This document shows positions 35,408-44,646 of a stretch of DNA of 64,000 bases, piece by piece. The position numbers and the translations under genes were made by a program. Each line of letters begins with the position of its first letter. Position 1 is the stretch's first letter. This DNA is from an uncultured Myxococcales bacterium (GTDB lineage: Bacteria > Myxococcota_A > UBA9042 > DTJE01): assembly GCA_903936705.1 (NCBI GenBank), contig CAIZWN010000075.1, positions 1 to 64,000 on the forward strand, given 5' to 3'. The notes under the pieces were generated by a model, which saw only the letters and a list, made by a program, of their open reading frames with translations, was not told where the DNA came from and ran no database searches.

Positions 35408-36670
35408 ATGGAACCGGTTTCGATGGGCGGTCAACTGGTGAACTTCGGAGATCTACGCGATTTTCGAGTCACAGGGCCCGAGGCAGTCGAGGCCATCGAC
35501 AAGCTTGACGGGGCCGCATTCCTGACCTTCATGTCCTGGATAGCAATTCGAAAGGAAACCGGAACTCTGCTTCTTGAGGCCGCCGGCAAGCCACCAACGA
35601 CCCTGGGATTCTCGCAGGGCAGTCTGCTGGCTATCGAGTTGCAAGGCCATTCATTTCCCGACGATGTGGTCCGGTGGATGCAAGAACAGCGCATCATCGA
35701 TGCCACCCAACTGCAGGCCGCCCGTGCGGATCCATCGGGCAAGCCCATTCTGCAGGCCCTGTTCGAGCAGAAGGCCTGTACCTCCCGTGATCTCGTGGAT
35801 TCCATAAAGGCCACCAAGGAGCGGCTGCTTGAAGGGCTGGTCAGCGCTGGCAACTGGACGTTCAGCTGGCGCGGCGGTGCGGCGGTTCGAAGGACTGATC
35901 CTGTCGCCCTTGACTCGTTTGCTTACGTAGTCGGCGCAATGCGTCTGGCGACCCGCAGTTCCTACGCCACGGATCTGGACCCGTTGTTGCGCAATGTTGT
36001 TGGCCGGTATCCCTATGTGACCGAGGTACTTACACCCGCCCTGGCCGAGATCCTGTTGTCGGACAAGGAACGAAAGGTGATTGAGCTGGCGGCTGACGGC
36101 ACGACCACGCTGAAGGACGGCATCGCCATGAGCCTCCTCAGCCACACGCAGACGGACCGACTGTTCCTGATTGCCGGTTTTCTGGGTTTCGTCGAGTTCA
36201 GAACCCAGGGCCTGCCTAAGGGCGGCATCGAGACCCTCGAAAAGGAACTCAAATCGGCGCTGGAGCGTCTGAAGAACGAGGACCACTTCCTGCGCCTGGG
36301 AGTCCACTGGACCACGCACCCCAAGCACTACGCCGGCGCCTACCAGAAGATGACCGACCGATGGGGGCCAGCCAGCCGTACGCGACAGCACTCCCCTGTA
36401 TGCGCCGAACTTGCAGCAGCTATCCAGGCGTTGATGGACGAAGCCATCATGACAATCGAGACGAACGACAGCCGCGGCGAGTACCGCCTTCAACGCGTTG
36501 GCAAGGAAACAATCATTTTCGGCACCGATTTCCTTTACAAACAGGCTCATCTGGCGCTGTTTCGCGAGGAGTGGGATCTGGCGCAGGAGATCATCGAAAG
36601 CGCAATCGACATCCTTCCAAGACAGGAATTCCTGAAATTGAAGGAACAGATCATCAAGCACGTGAAATAG
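35408..36670 (+). CDS. DUF4388 (PATAN)-like protein with DnaJ-like C-terminal region
   Basis: This 420-residue soluble protein has an N-terminal part (about residues 30-170) with the DUF4388 pattern: LDGAAFLTFMSWIAIRKETG then LLLEAAGKPPTTLGFSQG, then a helical section ending FSWRGGAA. The C-terminal region has FLRLGVHWTTHPKHYAGAYQ, like the J-domain-derived segment seen in Myxococcota relatives (FLRLGV then K/AYxK), but without an HPD motif, followed by a short helical end. DUF4388 proteins in Myxococcota are often linked to signalling and motility. The function is unknown. It converges on the Cys-rich lipoprotein with 12 bp between stops. Confidence 0.7.
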   Translation: MEPVSMGGQLVNFGDLRDFRVTGPEAVEAIDKLDGAAFLTFMSWIAIRKETGTLLLEAAGKPPTTLGFSQGSLLAIELQGHSFPDDVVRWMQEQRIIDATQLQAARADPSGKPILQALFEQKACTSRDLVDSIKATKERLLEGLVSAGNWTFSWRGGAAVRRTDPVALDSFAYVVGAMRLATRSSYATDLDPLLRNVVGRYPYVTEVLTPALAEILLSDKERKVIELAADGTTTLKDGIAMSLLSHTQTDRLFLIAGFLGFVEFRTQGLPKGGIETLEKELKSALERLKNEDHFLRLGVHWTTHPKHYAGAYQKMTDRWGPASRTRQHSPVCAELAAAIQALMDEAIMTIETNDSRGEYRLQRVGKETIIFGTDFLYKQAHLALFREEWDLAQEIIESAIDILPRQEFLKLKEQIIKHVK

Positions 36671-36682
36671 CGCAGCCTTACG

Positions 36683-38224
36683 TCACACAACCGGGATACA
36701 GACAGGCAGGGAGCGGTTCGTGTCGCATCGCAGAACTGTCGGATCCAAGCAATCGGCATCCGACAGGCAACGCCGCATGCATATTTGCTGGGCGTCGAAG
36801 TCTCCGCATGTAGTCGGGAACGGGCAATGCCCCCCGCCAGTGAACTTGTCACACCCGAACGTGCAGTACCCAGACGCAGCTCCCTGCCCCTGCAGGCAGA
36901 ATCCCTGGCGACAATCGGAATTACCCTGGCACCTGGTTCCAATCTCGCCCTGAACCAGCATCGCGCAGGCATACCTGCCCGGATCCAGCAACGGGTCGCC
37001 GTATATGCAATCAACACCAGATTCCACGCCGCAATCGGCATTCTGGGTGCATCCAGCCATGCATCGACCCTTGCCTGTCAAGGTTCCAAAAACCAGGGTC
37101 TCAACGCAGTATGCCGGGTTGGGACACTGTATGGACGCCGAGCAGTCGGCACTGCAAAGGCCCAATGTCTTGTCCGAACCGTTCTGGCAAACCTGATTAA
37201 GGCCGCAGTCGTTGTCCAACTTGCACAGCCTGTCAGAATCGAAACTGCAACGTCCGGTAGCAATCACCTCGCATCGTCCGCTGGCGCACTCGGTCTCGTT
37301 CAGGCACGGTTTTCCAATCGCCGCACCCACTTCCGAGGATCCGCATACCAGAACCTCGGCAAATGTGGCTGCGTCCCTCTTCGTGACACAGGCCCGTGGC
37401 AGATTACCTGCAACCTGACAGTCTGCGCTGACGACACAGGACTTCAGACAGACCGATTCGCCTCCGAAAAGAACGCATGCAGCGCCGCCGGGGCACGGAC
37501 GGTCCTTGCACGACAACAAGGTGCAGTATCCACCAGGAAATGTCGCCAGACACCCGGCCTCGCCGGCACACTCGGAGGCCGAAAGGCACCCGTCGCCGGT
37601 CGCGCCTGGAACATCCACCTCGTGGCAGATGCTCTGCATGGCACCTGACGCGTCAGGCATCAGCTTGCATGCAAAACCGTCCCTGACACGACAGTCGGCG
37701 TCCGAGGCGCAAGACTGGATGCATACCGGCTGCTTCAGCGAAACACCCATGCACAAGGACCCGTCGGGGCACAGGACGCCAGTTGTCCCGTCACCGCAGT
37801 CCTTGATCGTGCAGTAACCCTTCTTGCTCCACCCAAGACATGTGGTTGAAAAGCCCTCCATCTCGCATTGGGTGGTGATATTGCAGGGCTTGCCAACCAG
37901 CCCTCCCGGCCACGACACATCGTAGGACACATCGAGCAGGGTGTCGTCGATGACTTCCGAATCGGGATCAACACCATCGCCATGGGCGTCAGGAATCTCG
38001 CCAACCGTATCCGGTTGGCTGCCATCGGGATGGACAATCTCGGGCAGGACCAGATCCCCCTGTTCGCCAAAATCATCAACGGCCTTGCAGGTGTTTCCGT
38101 ACTTCACCGTCCCGGCAGGACATTTCAAACCGGAGTCGCATGCCGCCTGGGGCAGGGAAACAAGCGAAAGCAGAACAACCCAGCAAAACAGTCCAAAAGC
38201 ACGGTGCGACCAGGAACAAGTCAC
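36683..38224 (-). CDS. Cys-rich repeat lipoprotein
   Basis: I place the start at the GTG at 38224 (513 residues): AGGGGG lies 7 bp upstream and the signal then has normal length (lipobox PQAAC, Cys29). A TTG at 38257 has no site. After an Asp-rich linker the protein carries about 50 Cys in repeats like CASDADCRV, CVVSADCQVAG, CTQNADCGVESG, CQGNSDCRQGFC and CLSDADC, with GYCT and GKPC spacers. Such repeats are common on secreted proteins of Myxococcota and Bradymonadota and probably form disulphide-linked small modules. The ligand is unknown. It is divergent from the AgmX/GltJ-like gene. Confidence 0.85.
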   Translation of the reverse strand: MTCSWSHRAFGLFCWVVLLSLVSLPQAACDSGLKCPAGTVKYGNTCKAVDDFGEQGDLVLPEIVHPDGSQPDTVGEIPDAHGDGVDPDSEVIDDTLLDVSYDVSWPGGLVGKPCNITTQCEMEGFSTTCLGWSKKGYCTIKDCGDGTTGVLCPDGSLCMGVSLKQPVCIQSCASDADCRVRDGFACKLMPDASGAMQSICHEVDVPGATGDGCLSASECAGEAGCLATFPGGYCTLLSCKDRPCPGGAACVLFGGESVCLKSCVVSADCQVAGNLPRACVTKRDAATFAEVLVCGSSEVGAAIGKPCLNETECASGRCEVIATGRCSFDSDRLCKLDNDCGLNQVCQNGSDKTLGLCSADCSASIQCPNPAYCVETLVFGTLTGKGRCMAGCTQNADCGVESGVDCIYGDPLLDPGRYACAMLVQGEIGTRCQGNSDCRQGFCLQGQGAASGYCTFGCDKFTGGGHCPFPTTCGDFDAQQICMRRCLSDADCLDPTVLRCDTNRSLPVCIPVV

Positions 38225-38372
38225 GTCCACACCCCCTGATGCCCGAAAAGACGGCAATCAATCTACTCGGAGCCGCGGAAAATGTTGCGTTCTAGACGAG
38301 CGAAAGTCAATCAACTCATGATGACGTCAATTACGACTGGACGGACAGCGATGCACGCGCGCGCCAGGTTCC

Positions 38373-38401
38373 TTGTGCCGACACCGGGGCTCTGGTAACA
38401 T
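38373..38401 (+). promoter_or_regulatory. Predicted promoter of the AgmX/GltJ-like gene
   Basis: TTGTGC (38373-38378), a 17-bp spacer ending TGG, and TAACAT (38396-38401) are followed by CCCCGC. The box lies 62 bp before the ATG. Confidence 0.55.
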
Positions 38402-38463
38402 CCCCGCACCATTCGGGCAGGCCGATCGTCGGCTGCCATCGGGAACAACTACAGGACGTAGAG

Positions 38464-40695
38464 ATGGTCTTCAGTTGTGCCGGTTGCCAAGCCCGCTACC
38501 GCATTGACGAAAAGCTTTTCGAAGGAAAGGTTCTCAAGTTTTCCTGCCGGAAGTGCGGGCAGGCGCATCTTCTGCGAGATCCCGCGCTGGGCGGGTCGGT
38601 CGTAACCGTATTGCATGAGGGCGAGGCCTCGGGTGCCGGGGCGCTGCCGGCCGCGCCCCAGAATGCCCCGGTCGCACGTCCGACTTTGTCGATGCCCACA
38701 ATTGCGCCTGCCCAGGTGCAGGAAAGGCGCTATACAGCCCCGGTGCCATCGCCGGCACAAACCGTCCCGACGGCGCGCCCCGATCCCTTCCGAATTCCTA
38801 CGACCGCCACAAGAACCTTACCCGCCGTACCGGGTCACGACGTTGCAGCTGCATCTGCCGTGCGCCGGGACGATACCTGGTTCGCCATCAGGCAGGGACA
38901 ACGGCTTGGGCCATTCACCAGGGACGGCCTCAAGGAACAAATGCTGGCCGGCGCGCTGCACGAGCGTTCCTTCGTCTGGCGGCCCACGATGGCGTCATGG
39001 ATCCGGATGCACCTCGTTGCCGAACTTGGCGAGATGCTGGCCGGCTACCGCGCCGAATGCCGCGAACGACAATTGGCTGGCGAGCCACCACCGGTACCGG
39101 CCGAAGCCTCGGCGTCGGCCGAGATCCCGAATTTTCCACATGTTTCGCCAAATGCTGATGTCAAGGCATCGCACCCGCCTTTTGTCCCGCAGAGACCTGC
39201 TGCCAAATCTGCCGAGCCGTTTCAGGATGAGGATGACGGTCCTCCGCCGCTGCCTGCCCCCGCCGCTGCTACGGCGGCATCACATCCGGTGCCGCCGGTG
39301 CTGGCGCCATTCCGGCAGGCCCCGGTCGATCATCCATCAGCTTCGTCCCTTCCTCCACCTATTCCGGTGCCTGCCAGGATGCCGGTCGTGCCAGAGGTTC
39401 CACGGCCTGCTGCGCGACCAACTGTGCCACCCCAGGCGCCGCCCGCGACACCTCCGTCACCGCCGGTTGCGTTGCCGCAGCAGGCTGCACCTTTGCCACC
39501 AGCACCCGCGCAACCTGCGATTCCGTGGCCGGCACCCCATTCAGGGACTTCGCCTTCCACTGGACCAGTCATTGCCCCGCCATCGCAAGGTAACCGCGCT
39601 GACGAACTATTCCTGGATCTTTCGCATCCGACGATCGACCTTAGACGAGCCCTTGAGGTCCAGCCAGACGAACCGCCGCTGCTTGCACGCCAACGTCGGA
39701 CACCCAGCCGGCCCTTGGCCATGCCGTCCACGCCCAAGCCGATTGTCCGGCCTGACGACTCGCCTCTGTTTCCGGACGCCTATGTTGCCTCCGAGGCGGC
39801 GTGGCCCACCTTTCCGCAGCAGGGAACGATAGCCGAGATCCGCCCGTCATCGCAGGTCCTGGCTCGTCCGGAACCGTCCCATGACCCGCATATGGGCGTT
39901 CGCGAATTCAGCGTCATGATTCGGCAGCTTGGAAAGAACGTCCACCACCGGAATCTATTGAAGGCAGCCATTGCAGGTGGCATTGCCATTCTGCTGATCG
40001 GCGGGTTGTCCGCGTATCTGATTTTTTGGGGAAATGACGACGATGCCGGTTCGGTATCGGAGATCACTTCCAACGAGCCGATGACCCGGTACGAAACTCC
40101 GACGAAGATACCCAAGGTCCAGAAGGAATTGCCCAAGGCGTCAATTCTTGAGAATGTCGATTATCCGACACGTTCATCGGCGCCGCGTGCAAAGGCCCAA
40201 CTGGATGAAGGCCTGGCGCTTGGAACAGGCAGTTATGCCGAGGCTCCGTACACTCCCCCTCCTCCAGCCATAATGGCACCTCCAAAGCTGGCACAGATCG
40301 ACCCGTCACTTCGCGCCGATTCGCAGCGCTATGGCAGCCTGCTGGGCACCGCCGCGCTGATGCGTGAGGAAGCGCCGACGGACGCACGACCCAAGACTCT
40401 GACCCAGATGCCCAAGAGCACTCTCAATCCCCAGGTCATGAACGATTTCCTCGAAAAGAAGCACAAGAGATTTATCGAGTGCAAGGGCGCAATGAAGAAT
40501 CCCCCCGAGATTCCGGTGAAGGTCTCGCTGTCCTTCGATATCGGGGCCGACGGACGCGTAGGCAATATCCAGGTCATTCCCAAGGATGGCCTCCGCGATG
40601 GCAGCCTGATGACCTGCCTTAGAAATGTCGTTCTTGAATGGGCTTTCCCTGTGCAGGACGAGACTACCACCTACCGGACGACTCTTTCCCTTTGA
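38464..40695 (+). CDS. AgmX/GltJ-like protein: zinc ribbon, GYF, TM helix, TonB-like C-terminal domain
   Basis: This is a 743-residue single-pass protein. Domains in order: an MJ0042-type zinc ribbon (Cys5, Cys8, Cys28, Cys31); a Pro/Ala-rich linker; a GYF_2 domain (about residues 139-188, WFAIRQGQRLGPFTRDGLKE to WRPTMASW); a long Pro-rich section; a membrane helix (about 501-523); and a C-terminal domain of about 95 residues ending RNVVLEWAFPVQDETTTYRT, which matches the AgmX/PglI family. Myxococcus GltJ/AgmX has this architecture: its cytoplasmic zinc ribbon and GYF contact MglA and AglZ at focal adhesions, and the periplasmic end is TonB-like. Several such proteins may exist per genome, so orthology is uncertain. 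The two genes downstream follow closely. Confidence 0.8.
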   Translation: MVFSCAGCQARYRIDEKLFEGKVLKFSCRKCGQAHLLRDPALGGSVVTVLHEGEASGAGALPAAPQNAPVARPTLSMPTIAPAQVQERRYTAPVPSPAQTVPTARPDPFRIPTTATRTLPAVPGHDVAAASAVRRDDTWFAIRQGQRLGPFTRDGLKEQMLAGALHERSFVWRPTMASWIRMHLVAELGEMLAGYRAECRERQLAGEPPPVPAEASASAEIPNFPHVSPNADVKASHPPFVPQRPAAKSAEPFQDEDDGPPPLPAPAAATAASHPVPPVLAPFRQAPVDHPSASSLPPPIPVPARMPVVPEVPRPAARPTVPPQAPPATPPSPPVALPQQAAPLPPAPAQPAIPWPAPHSGTSPSTGPVIAPPSQGNRADELFLDLSHPTIDLRRALEVQPDEPPLLARQRRTPSRPLAMPSTPKPIVRPDDSPLFPDAYVASEAAWPTFPQQGTIAEIRPSSQVLARPEPSHDPHMGVREFSVMIRQLGKNVHHRNLLKAAIAGGIAILLIGGLSAYLIFWGNDDDAGSVSEITSNEPMTRYETPTKIPKVQKELPKASILENVDYPTRSSAPRAKAQLDEGLALGTGSYAEAPYTPPPPAIMAPPKLAQIDPSLRADSQRYGSLLGTAALMREEAPTDARPKTLTQMPKSTLNPQVMNDFLEKKHKRFIECKGAMKNPPEIPVKVSLSFDIGADGRVGNIQVIPKDGLRDGSLMTCLRNVVLEWAFPVQDETTTYRTTLSL

Positions 40696-40715
40696 CGGTA
40701 TTGCCAGGAGGAGTC

Positions 40716-41297
40716 ATGCGAAACCTCGCGGCCCTGCTTTCGGCCATGATCGTCCTTGCTTGCCCGATCTTGTCGCATGCCGGACACAACCAGCGTCGGG
40801 TTATTGAATTTCTTGGGTATTCCGCCGAGGGAACAGGGTTCCTGGTAAAGGTCGTCGACGCCGATACCGGTCCGGCGCTTTCCATGCGCTCGACTGCCAC
40901 AGGGAAGGCCGAAAAGACGATTCCCCTGGACGATCCCCAGTCCCAGAAGGCGGCTATCGACGGTGCGATGCGTTCCTTCCGCATCACGGATCCTGGCCTG
41001 GATTCCCAGCAGTCCCCTGATGGCAAATACACGATTCTGCTGGTCCCGAAGGGGATGAAGTTCGAGGTGCGCGTGATGAGGGGCGAGCGCAGGGCCGTTC
41101 TGAAGGTCCTGGATGCGAAGCCGGGTCCCGATGGCCCCCAGAAGCTGAACCTGAAGTCCGTTTTCTGGTCGAAAGACGGCCGCCGCATCGTTGTCATCAT
41201 GCATCGAACATTGCGAGGCGAGAATGGCGTAGACGCCGATGAGGCACACGCCTTTGATTTCCTTCCCGGCGAACTTAGATTCGAGGGTGGTACATGA
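40716..41297 (+). CDS. Secreted protein of unknown function
   Basis: This 193-residue protein starts at the ATG at 40716, 6 bp after a GGAGGAG site and 20 bp past the GltJ-like stop. An earlier in-frame start (40638) lies inside that gene and is rejected. It has a signal peptide (MRNLAALLSAMIVLACPILSHA). The mature part has strands such as YTILLVPKGMKFEVRVMRG and VFWSKDGRRIVVIMHRTLRG, suggesting a single WD40/PD40-like or beta fold, but I assign no family. Its stop overlaps the start of the next small gene (ATGA). Co-transcription with the GltJ-like gene is likely from spacing. Confidence 0.7.
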   Translation: MRNLAALLSAMIVLACPILSHAGHNQRRVIEFLGYSAEGTGFLVKVVDADTGPALSMRSTATGKAEKTIPLDDPQSQKAAIDGAMRSFRITDPGLDSQQSPDGKYTILLVPKGMKFEVRVMRGERRAVLKVLDAKPGPDGPQKLNLKSVFWSKDGRRIVVIMHRTLRGENGVDADEAHAFDFLPGELRFEGGT

Positions 41298-41452
41298 TCC
41301 AGCGTCAGCGTAGTGGCCAGAAGCCTCCTGCTCCCAGGGCCATGCTTTTGAGGGCACTGGTACTGACGGCGGTACTTGCCGTCCTTGTTCTGTACCAGCA
41401 GCGCGCGGGCCTCGGGGCGACGGGCTGCCTGGCGGTTTTCGGACTGGACTGA
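41294..41452 (+). CDS. 52-residue single-pass membrane peptide
   Basis: The ATG overlaps the previous TGA (ATGA), typical of translational coupling. The product has a basic N-terminus, one hydrophobic helix (about residues 17-33, MLLRALVLTAVLAVLVL) and a short tail with one Cys. It is a candidate small protein that standard length cut-offs would miss. The family is unknown. Overlap and helix support it; short length limits confidence. Confidence 0.5.
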   Translation: MIQRQRSGQKPPAPRAMLLRALVLTAVLAVLVLYQQRAGLGATGCLAVFGLD

Positions 41453-41471
41453 TGGCCGGCTGATACTTCAG

Positions 41472-41500
41472 TTGGAACCGCCCGTCCATTCGGATATCAT
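41472..41500 (+). promoter_or_regulatory. Predicted promoter of the lipoprotein pair at 41532
   Basis: TTGGAA (41472-41477), a 17-bp spacer and TATCAT (41495-41500), followed by TCCCGCGG, lie 31 bp before the ATG. Confidence 0.5.
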
Positions 41501-41531
41501 TCCCGCGGCCATGCCGGTGAGGTTGAACGCG

Positions 41532-43649
41532 ATGACCAGCTTTTTCCGTCTGCTGTCCGTTTCCATGGCCCTGCTTTTCGCCGCCTCCAACTGCGGCGGA
41601 GGCAAGGCATCGCGGCTACCAAAGCTGGAGATCGATCCGTCCGAAACCGATGCCGAGATTGACTCGTCCTACCCGTTGACCGTCCGCAACACTGGCGACA
41701 AGGAACTGACGCTGACGGCCCGGCCGGTTCTTCTGAACGTCAAGGGATGTGAAGGTGAAGACACCGCGATCACAAACCCGTTCACTTTGACACTGCCGGA
41801 GGGGCTTGCGTTTCCCGTTCAAATCTCCCCGCAAAGCGGAGTTACAGTTGCCGGTATGCCCAGCCAGGTTGTGCTGACGGTGGCCTATACCCCGATTCCC
41901 ACTCCCAAGGAGTGCCAGCGCGAGGCCAGTCTTACCATTCACAGCAACGACCCCAACCATCCAACACTTGTAGTCAACCTGCGCGTCGTGAGGGCTGAAC
42001 CAAATATCGAGGCTGACCCGCCCGTCGTCGATTTGGGGTTCGTGCTGGAAGGCAAGGGAACCGAGGGCGTCGTCAACCTGTTGAATACCGGGCTTGGGGA
42101 TCTGTTCCTGTCCAAGATCACGTTCGTCGGCCAGCTGGGGTTCTCGATGCAGTGGAGGTGCGATCTTGTGGACGGCGGAACGTCCGAGGAGTGGACGGCC
42201 ATAGGAGACGTGGCCCAGACGATTGGCAGCGACCTCTGCAAACCGATATTGATCCCCAGAAACGAGGTGTTCCAGGTTCCGGTCAAGTACCAGGCTTCAA
42301 GTCCGGACAAGGCCGAGGCCACCCTGATTGTCGAATCGAACGACCCCGACTACAAGGCTGGGGAGGGGCTGGAGGTTCTGGTGCATGCCAATTGGGGCGG
42401 CCCCAGGCTGTGCGTCATTCCTACCCCGATAGACCTGGGTTCTGTGGTCGTGCCGGCAGGCTTCGGGTCGATGGAAGTGGTTCTGGAGTCGTGCGGCGAT
42501 GAGGAAGTGCAGGTTTCGGCTGTCGGTTTTTCAGACGACACCCACAAGGATTTCCAGCTCGACGCCCAGCCGCTGGGCCAGATCAGCGCATCGACCCCCC
42601 TGAAGCTGGCACCCGGCCAGAAGTCCAAGGCGTTCTACGTCAAGTGCGTACCTGAATCACTGAACCTGGACCAGGATGGGAAACTGGTGGTCGATACAGG
42701 TACCCTGGTGGTGCAGAATTCCTCTCCGACCGAGCTGGTCAAGGTACCAATGAGCTGCCTGCCCTCGAAGCTGGAGTGCGTAGAATGCAATTTCGAGGTG
42801 CGAGCCGGCAGCAAGAAGGGAGAGATTCTGCAGGACGGCGCGTCCATCATTCCGCAGCAGAAGCTGTACTTCAAGGACACGTCCTACGACAAGTCGACTG
42901 TCAATAATGGCATCGCCAGCCGCAAGTGGACGCCAACTCAGCCCGAGGACTCGGTCTCGGTCTTCCTGCCGAACGACGTCGCCAGCGAGGTGATCTTCCA
43001 GCCGAATATCGTTGGCGATTATGTGATTACCCTGGATGTCGAGAACAGGCAGGGCTGCGCCGACACATGCAGCTTCAACGTGAAGGTCGAACCGCCGGAA
43101 GGCTGCCACGTGGAATTGACGTGGAGTACCCCTGGGGATCCCGACCAGACCGATGAGTGCCTGGGTTGCGGATCGGACGTGGACCTTCACGTGGTGCACC
43201 CGTTGGCCACCGGTAATATGCAGGACCCATCAGGAGAGACCTACGGCTACTGCGACCCGTTGTACGATTGCAACTGGATGATGCCCCATCCTGTGTGGGA
43301 TGTGGTTCACGCTTCAGACCCAAAGCACCAGCCCAATTTGGACCGCGATGATCAGGAAGGGGCTGGCCCCGAAAACTTCACGTACAGCGTCCCCGAAACT
43401 GACAAGTGCTATCGAATCGGTGTGTTCTATTACAACGACAAAGGATTTGGCAACTCCTACCCAACCGTCAGGGTCTACATCAACAGTTCCACCCCCGTCT
43501 ACGAAAGGACCGCCACGAAGGGCTTTGGCATGTCCTCGATGTGGGACGTTGGCGAGGTTTGCTGTACTGACGTCGCGCAGCCTTTCATCGAGTTCAAGCA
43601 GGACAACGGCGACCCGGTCATCGTCAAGAATTACAAGGATTGCATTTAG
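41532..43649 (+). CDS. ASH-type surface lipoprotein (paralogue of 25351-27450)
   Basis: The ATG at 41532 gives 705 residues with a signal ending at LLFAASNC; the residue before the Cys is Asn, unusual for a lipobox, so lipidation is probable but not certain. The body is a run of ASH/Hydin-like Ig repeats (PLTVRNTGDKELTLTARPV, VVNLLNTGLGDLFLSKITF, TLIVESNDPDYKAGEGLEVL), with a Cys-rich join, a PKD-like segment (KLYFKDTSYDKSTVNNGIAS) and the shared C-terminal module (GCGSDVDLHVVHPLA, DRDDQEGAGPENF, YRIGVFYYNDKGFGNSYP). It is followed by another lipoprotein 15 bp on. A role as a cell-surface filament or adhesin component is inferred. Confidence 0.85.
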   Translation: MTSFFRLLSVSMALLFAASNCGGGKASRLPKLEIDPSETDAEIDSSYPLTVRNTGDKELTLTARPVLLNVKGCEGEDTAITNPFTLTLPEGLAFPVQISPQSGVTVAGMPSQVVLTVAYTPIPTPKECQREASLTIHSNDPNHPTLVVNLRVVRAEPNIEADPPVVDLGFVLEGKGTEGVVNLLNTGLGDLFLSKITFVGQLGFSMQWRCDLVDGGTSEEWTAIGDVAQTIGSDLCKPILIPRNEVFQVPVKYQASSPDKAEATLIVESNDPDYKAGEGLEVLVHANWGGPRLCVIPTPIDLGSVVVPAGFGSMEVVLESCGDEEVQVSAVGFSDDTHKDFQLDAQPLGQISASTPLKLAPGQKSKAFYVKCVPESLNLDQDGKLVVDTGTLVVQNSSPTELVKVPMSCLPSKLECVECNFEVRAGSKKGEILQDGASIIPQQKLYFKDTSYDKSTVNNGIASRKWTPTQPEDSVSVFLPNDVASEVIFQPNIVGDYVITLDVENRQGCADTCSFNVKVEPPEGCHVELTWSTPGDPDQTDECLGCGSDVDLHVVHPLATGNMQDPSGETYGYCDPLYDCNWMMPHPVWDVVHASDPKHQPNLDRDDQEGAGPENFTYSVPETDKCYRIGVFYYNDKGFGNSYPTVRVYINSSTPVYERTATKGFGMSSMWDVGEVCCTDVAQPFIEFKQDNGDPVIVKNYKDCI

Positions 43650-43664
43650 TTGGGGAAGTTGCGA

Positions 43665-44618
43665 ATGGGCCTCCTCCGATTCGCTGGTGCTATCGCCATA
43701 GCCTCGTGTCTTCTGATTGTCGCTGCATGCGGCGGAAATGACGGCACCTTCCACTCGAGTGACGACGGGACATCGGACGTCCCCCTGGTAATCAGGCCAG
43801 ACCATGGCGGCAGGGACACTGGTTACCGCGATCAGGGCGTGGATTCACCCGGTTCATGGGATGTCACAACAGACCTTGAAGCAACCGGTGCAGACCAATC
43901 TGGTCAGGATCTCGGCGAAGACCCAGGTGCGTGGGATCCGGGCGATGACCCGGGCGATTTTGATTACGGCGGGACCGATCCTGGTTGCCAAAAGGACTGC
44001 ACCAACAAGCAATGCGGGTCGGACGGGTGCGGCGGTTCGTGTGGAAAGTGCGCAGTCAACAGCAGTTGCGTCATCAACCAGCAATGCCAGTGTCTGCCCA
44101 CTTGCGGCCAGAGCTCTTGCGGTGACGACGGGTGCGGAGGAACCTGCGGCGTATGCGCGGCAGACAGGCCTTGCACCGATGAAACCATTCGCAAATGTTC
44201 CAGTATCGGCCCCGTCACAAGAACCACCAACATCGACTGCACCGACGAGGCCCAGGCGCTGGGCGCCAACAATGGAGATACACTAAACAACAACAGCGAT
44301 GTGCTGGACATCTACCCTGCCGAGTGCGGGTCGATGAATACCCCAGGTCCGGAGCGGGTGTTCAAGTTCGTGGCCGATCAGTCGGGGACCGTGACCTTCA
44401 CCCTCGCCGGCCATCCAGCGTACCTGGACATCTACCTTCTGGGCGCAGCCAGCGGCACGGCTTCATGCACCCAGTACTCGCATGATTCGATCCAGTTCCA
44501 GGCTGCGCAGGGCGCCACCTACTGGATCGTCGTTGACGCCAGCCAGAACAACTCGCAGCTCGGTCCGACGCTTGCCATCGATTGTTCCTGGTATCCGCCA
44601 CCTGCCTCAGACCCGTGA
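43665..44618 (+). CDS. Lipoprotein with CGxDGCGGxCG motifs and PPC-like domain
   Basis: This 317-residue lipoprotein (lipobox IVAACGG) starts at the ATG at 43665, not at a TTG five codons upstream. After an Asp/Gly-rich linker of about 80 residues come two Cys modules of the form CGSDGCGGSCGKC and CGDDGCGGTCGVC, a pattern I know from Myxococcota and related surface proteins. The C-terminal 120 residues (VFKFVADQSGTVTFTLAG, YLDIYLLGAASGTASC, GATYWIVVDASQN) fit a bacterial pre-peptidase C-terminal (PPC) fold. It follows the ASH lipoprotein closely and probably shares its promoter. It converges on tkt with 28 bp between them. Confidence 0.85.
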   Translation: MGLLRFAGAIAIASCLLIVAACGGNDGTFHSSDDGTSDVPLVIRPDHGGRDTGYRDQGVDSPGSWDVTTDLEATGADQSGQDLGEDPGAWDPGDDPGDFDYGGTDPGCQKDCTNKQCGSDGCGGSCGKCAVNSSCVINQQCQCLPTCGQSSCGDDGCGGTCGVCAADRPCTDETIRKCSSIGPVTRTTNIDCTDEAQALGANNGDTLNNNSDVLDIYPAECGSMNTPGPERVFKFVADQSGTVTFTLAGHPAYLDIYLLGAASGTASCTQYSHDSIQFQAAQGATYWIVVDASQNNSQLGPTLAIDCSWYPPPASDP

Positions 44619-44646
44619 ATCCAGGATTGCCGCCTGATTGCGAATG

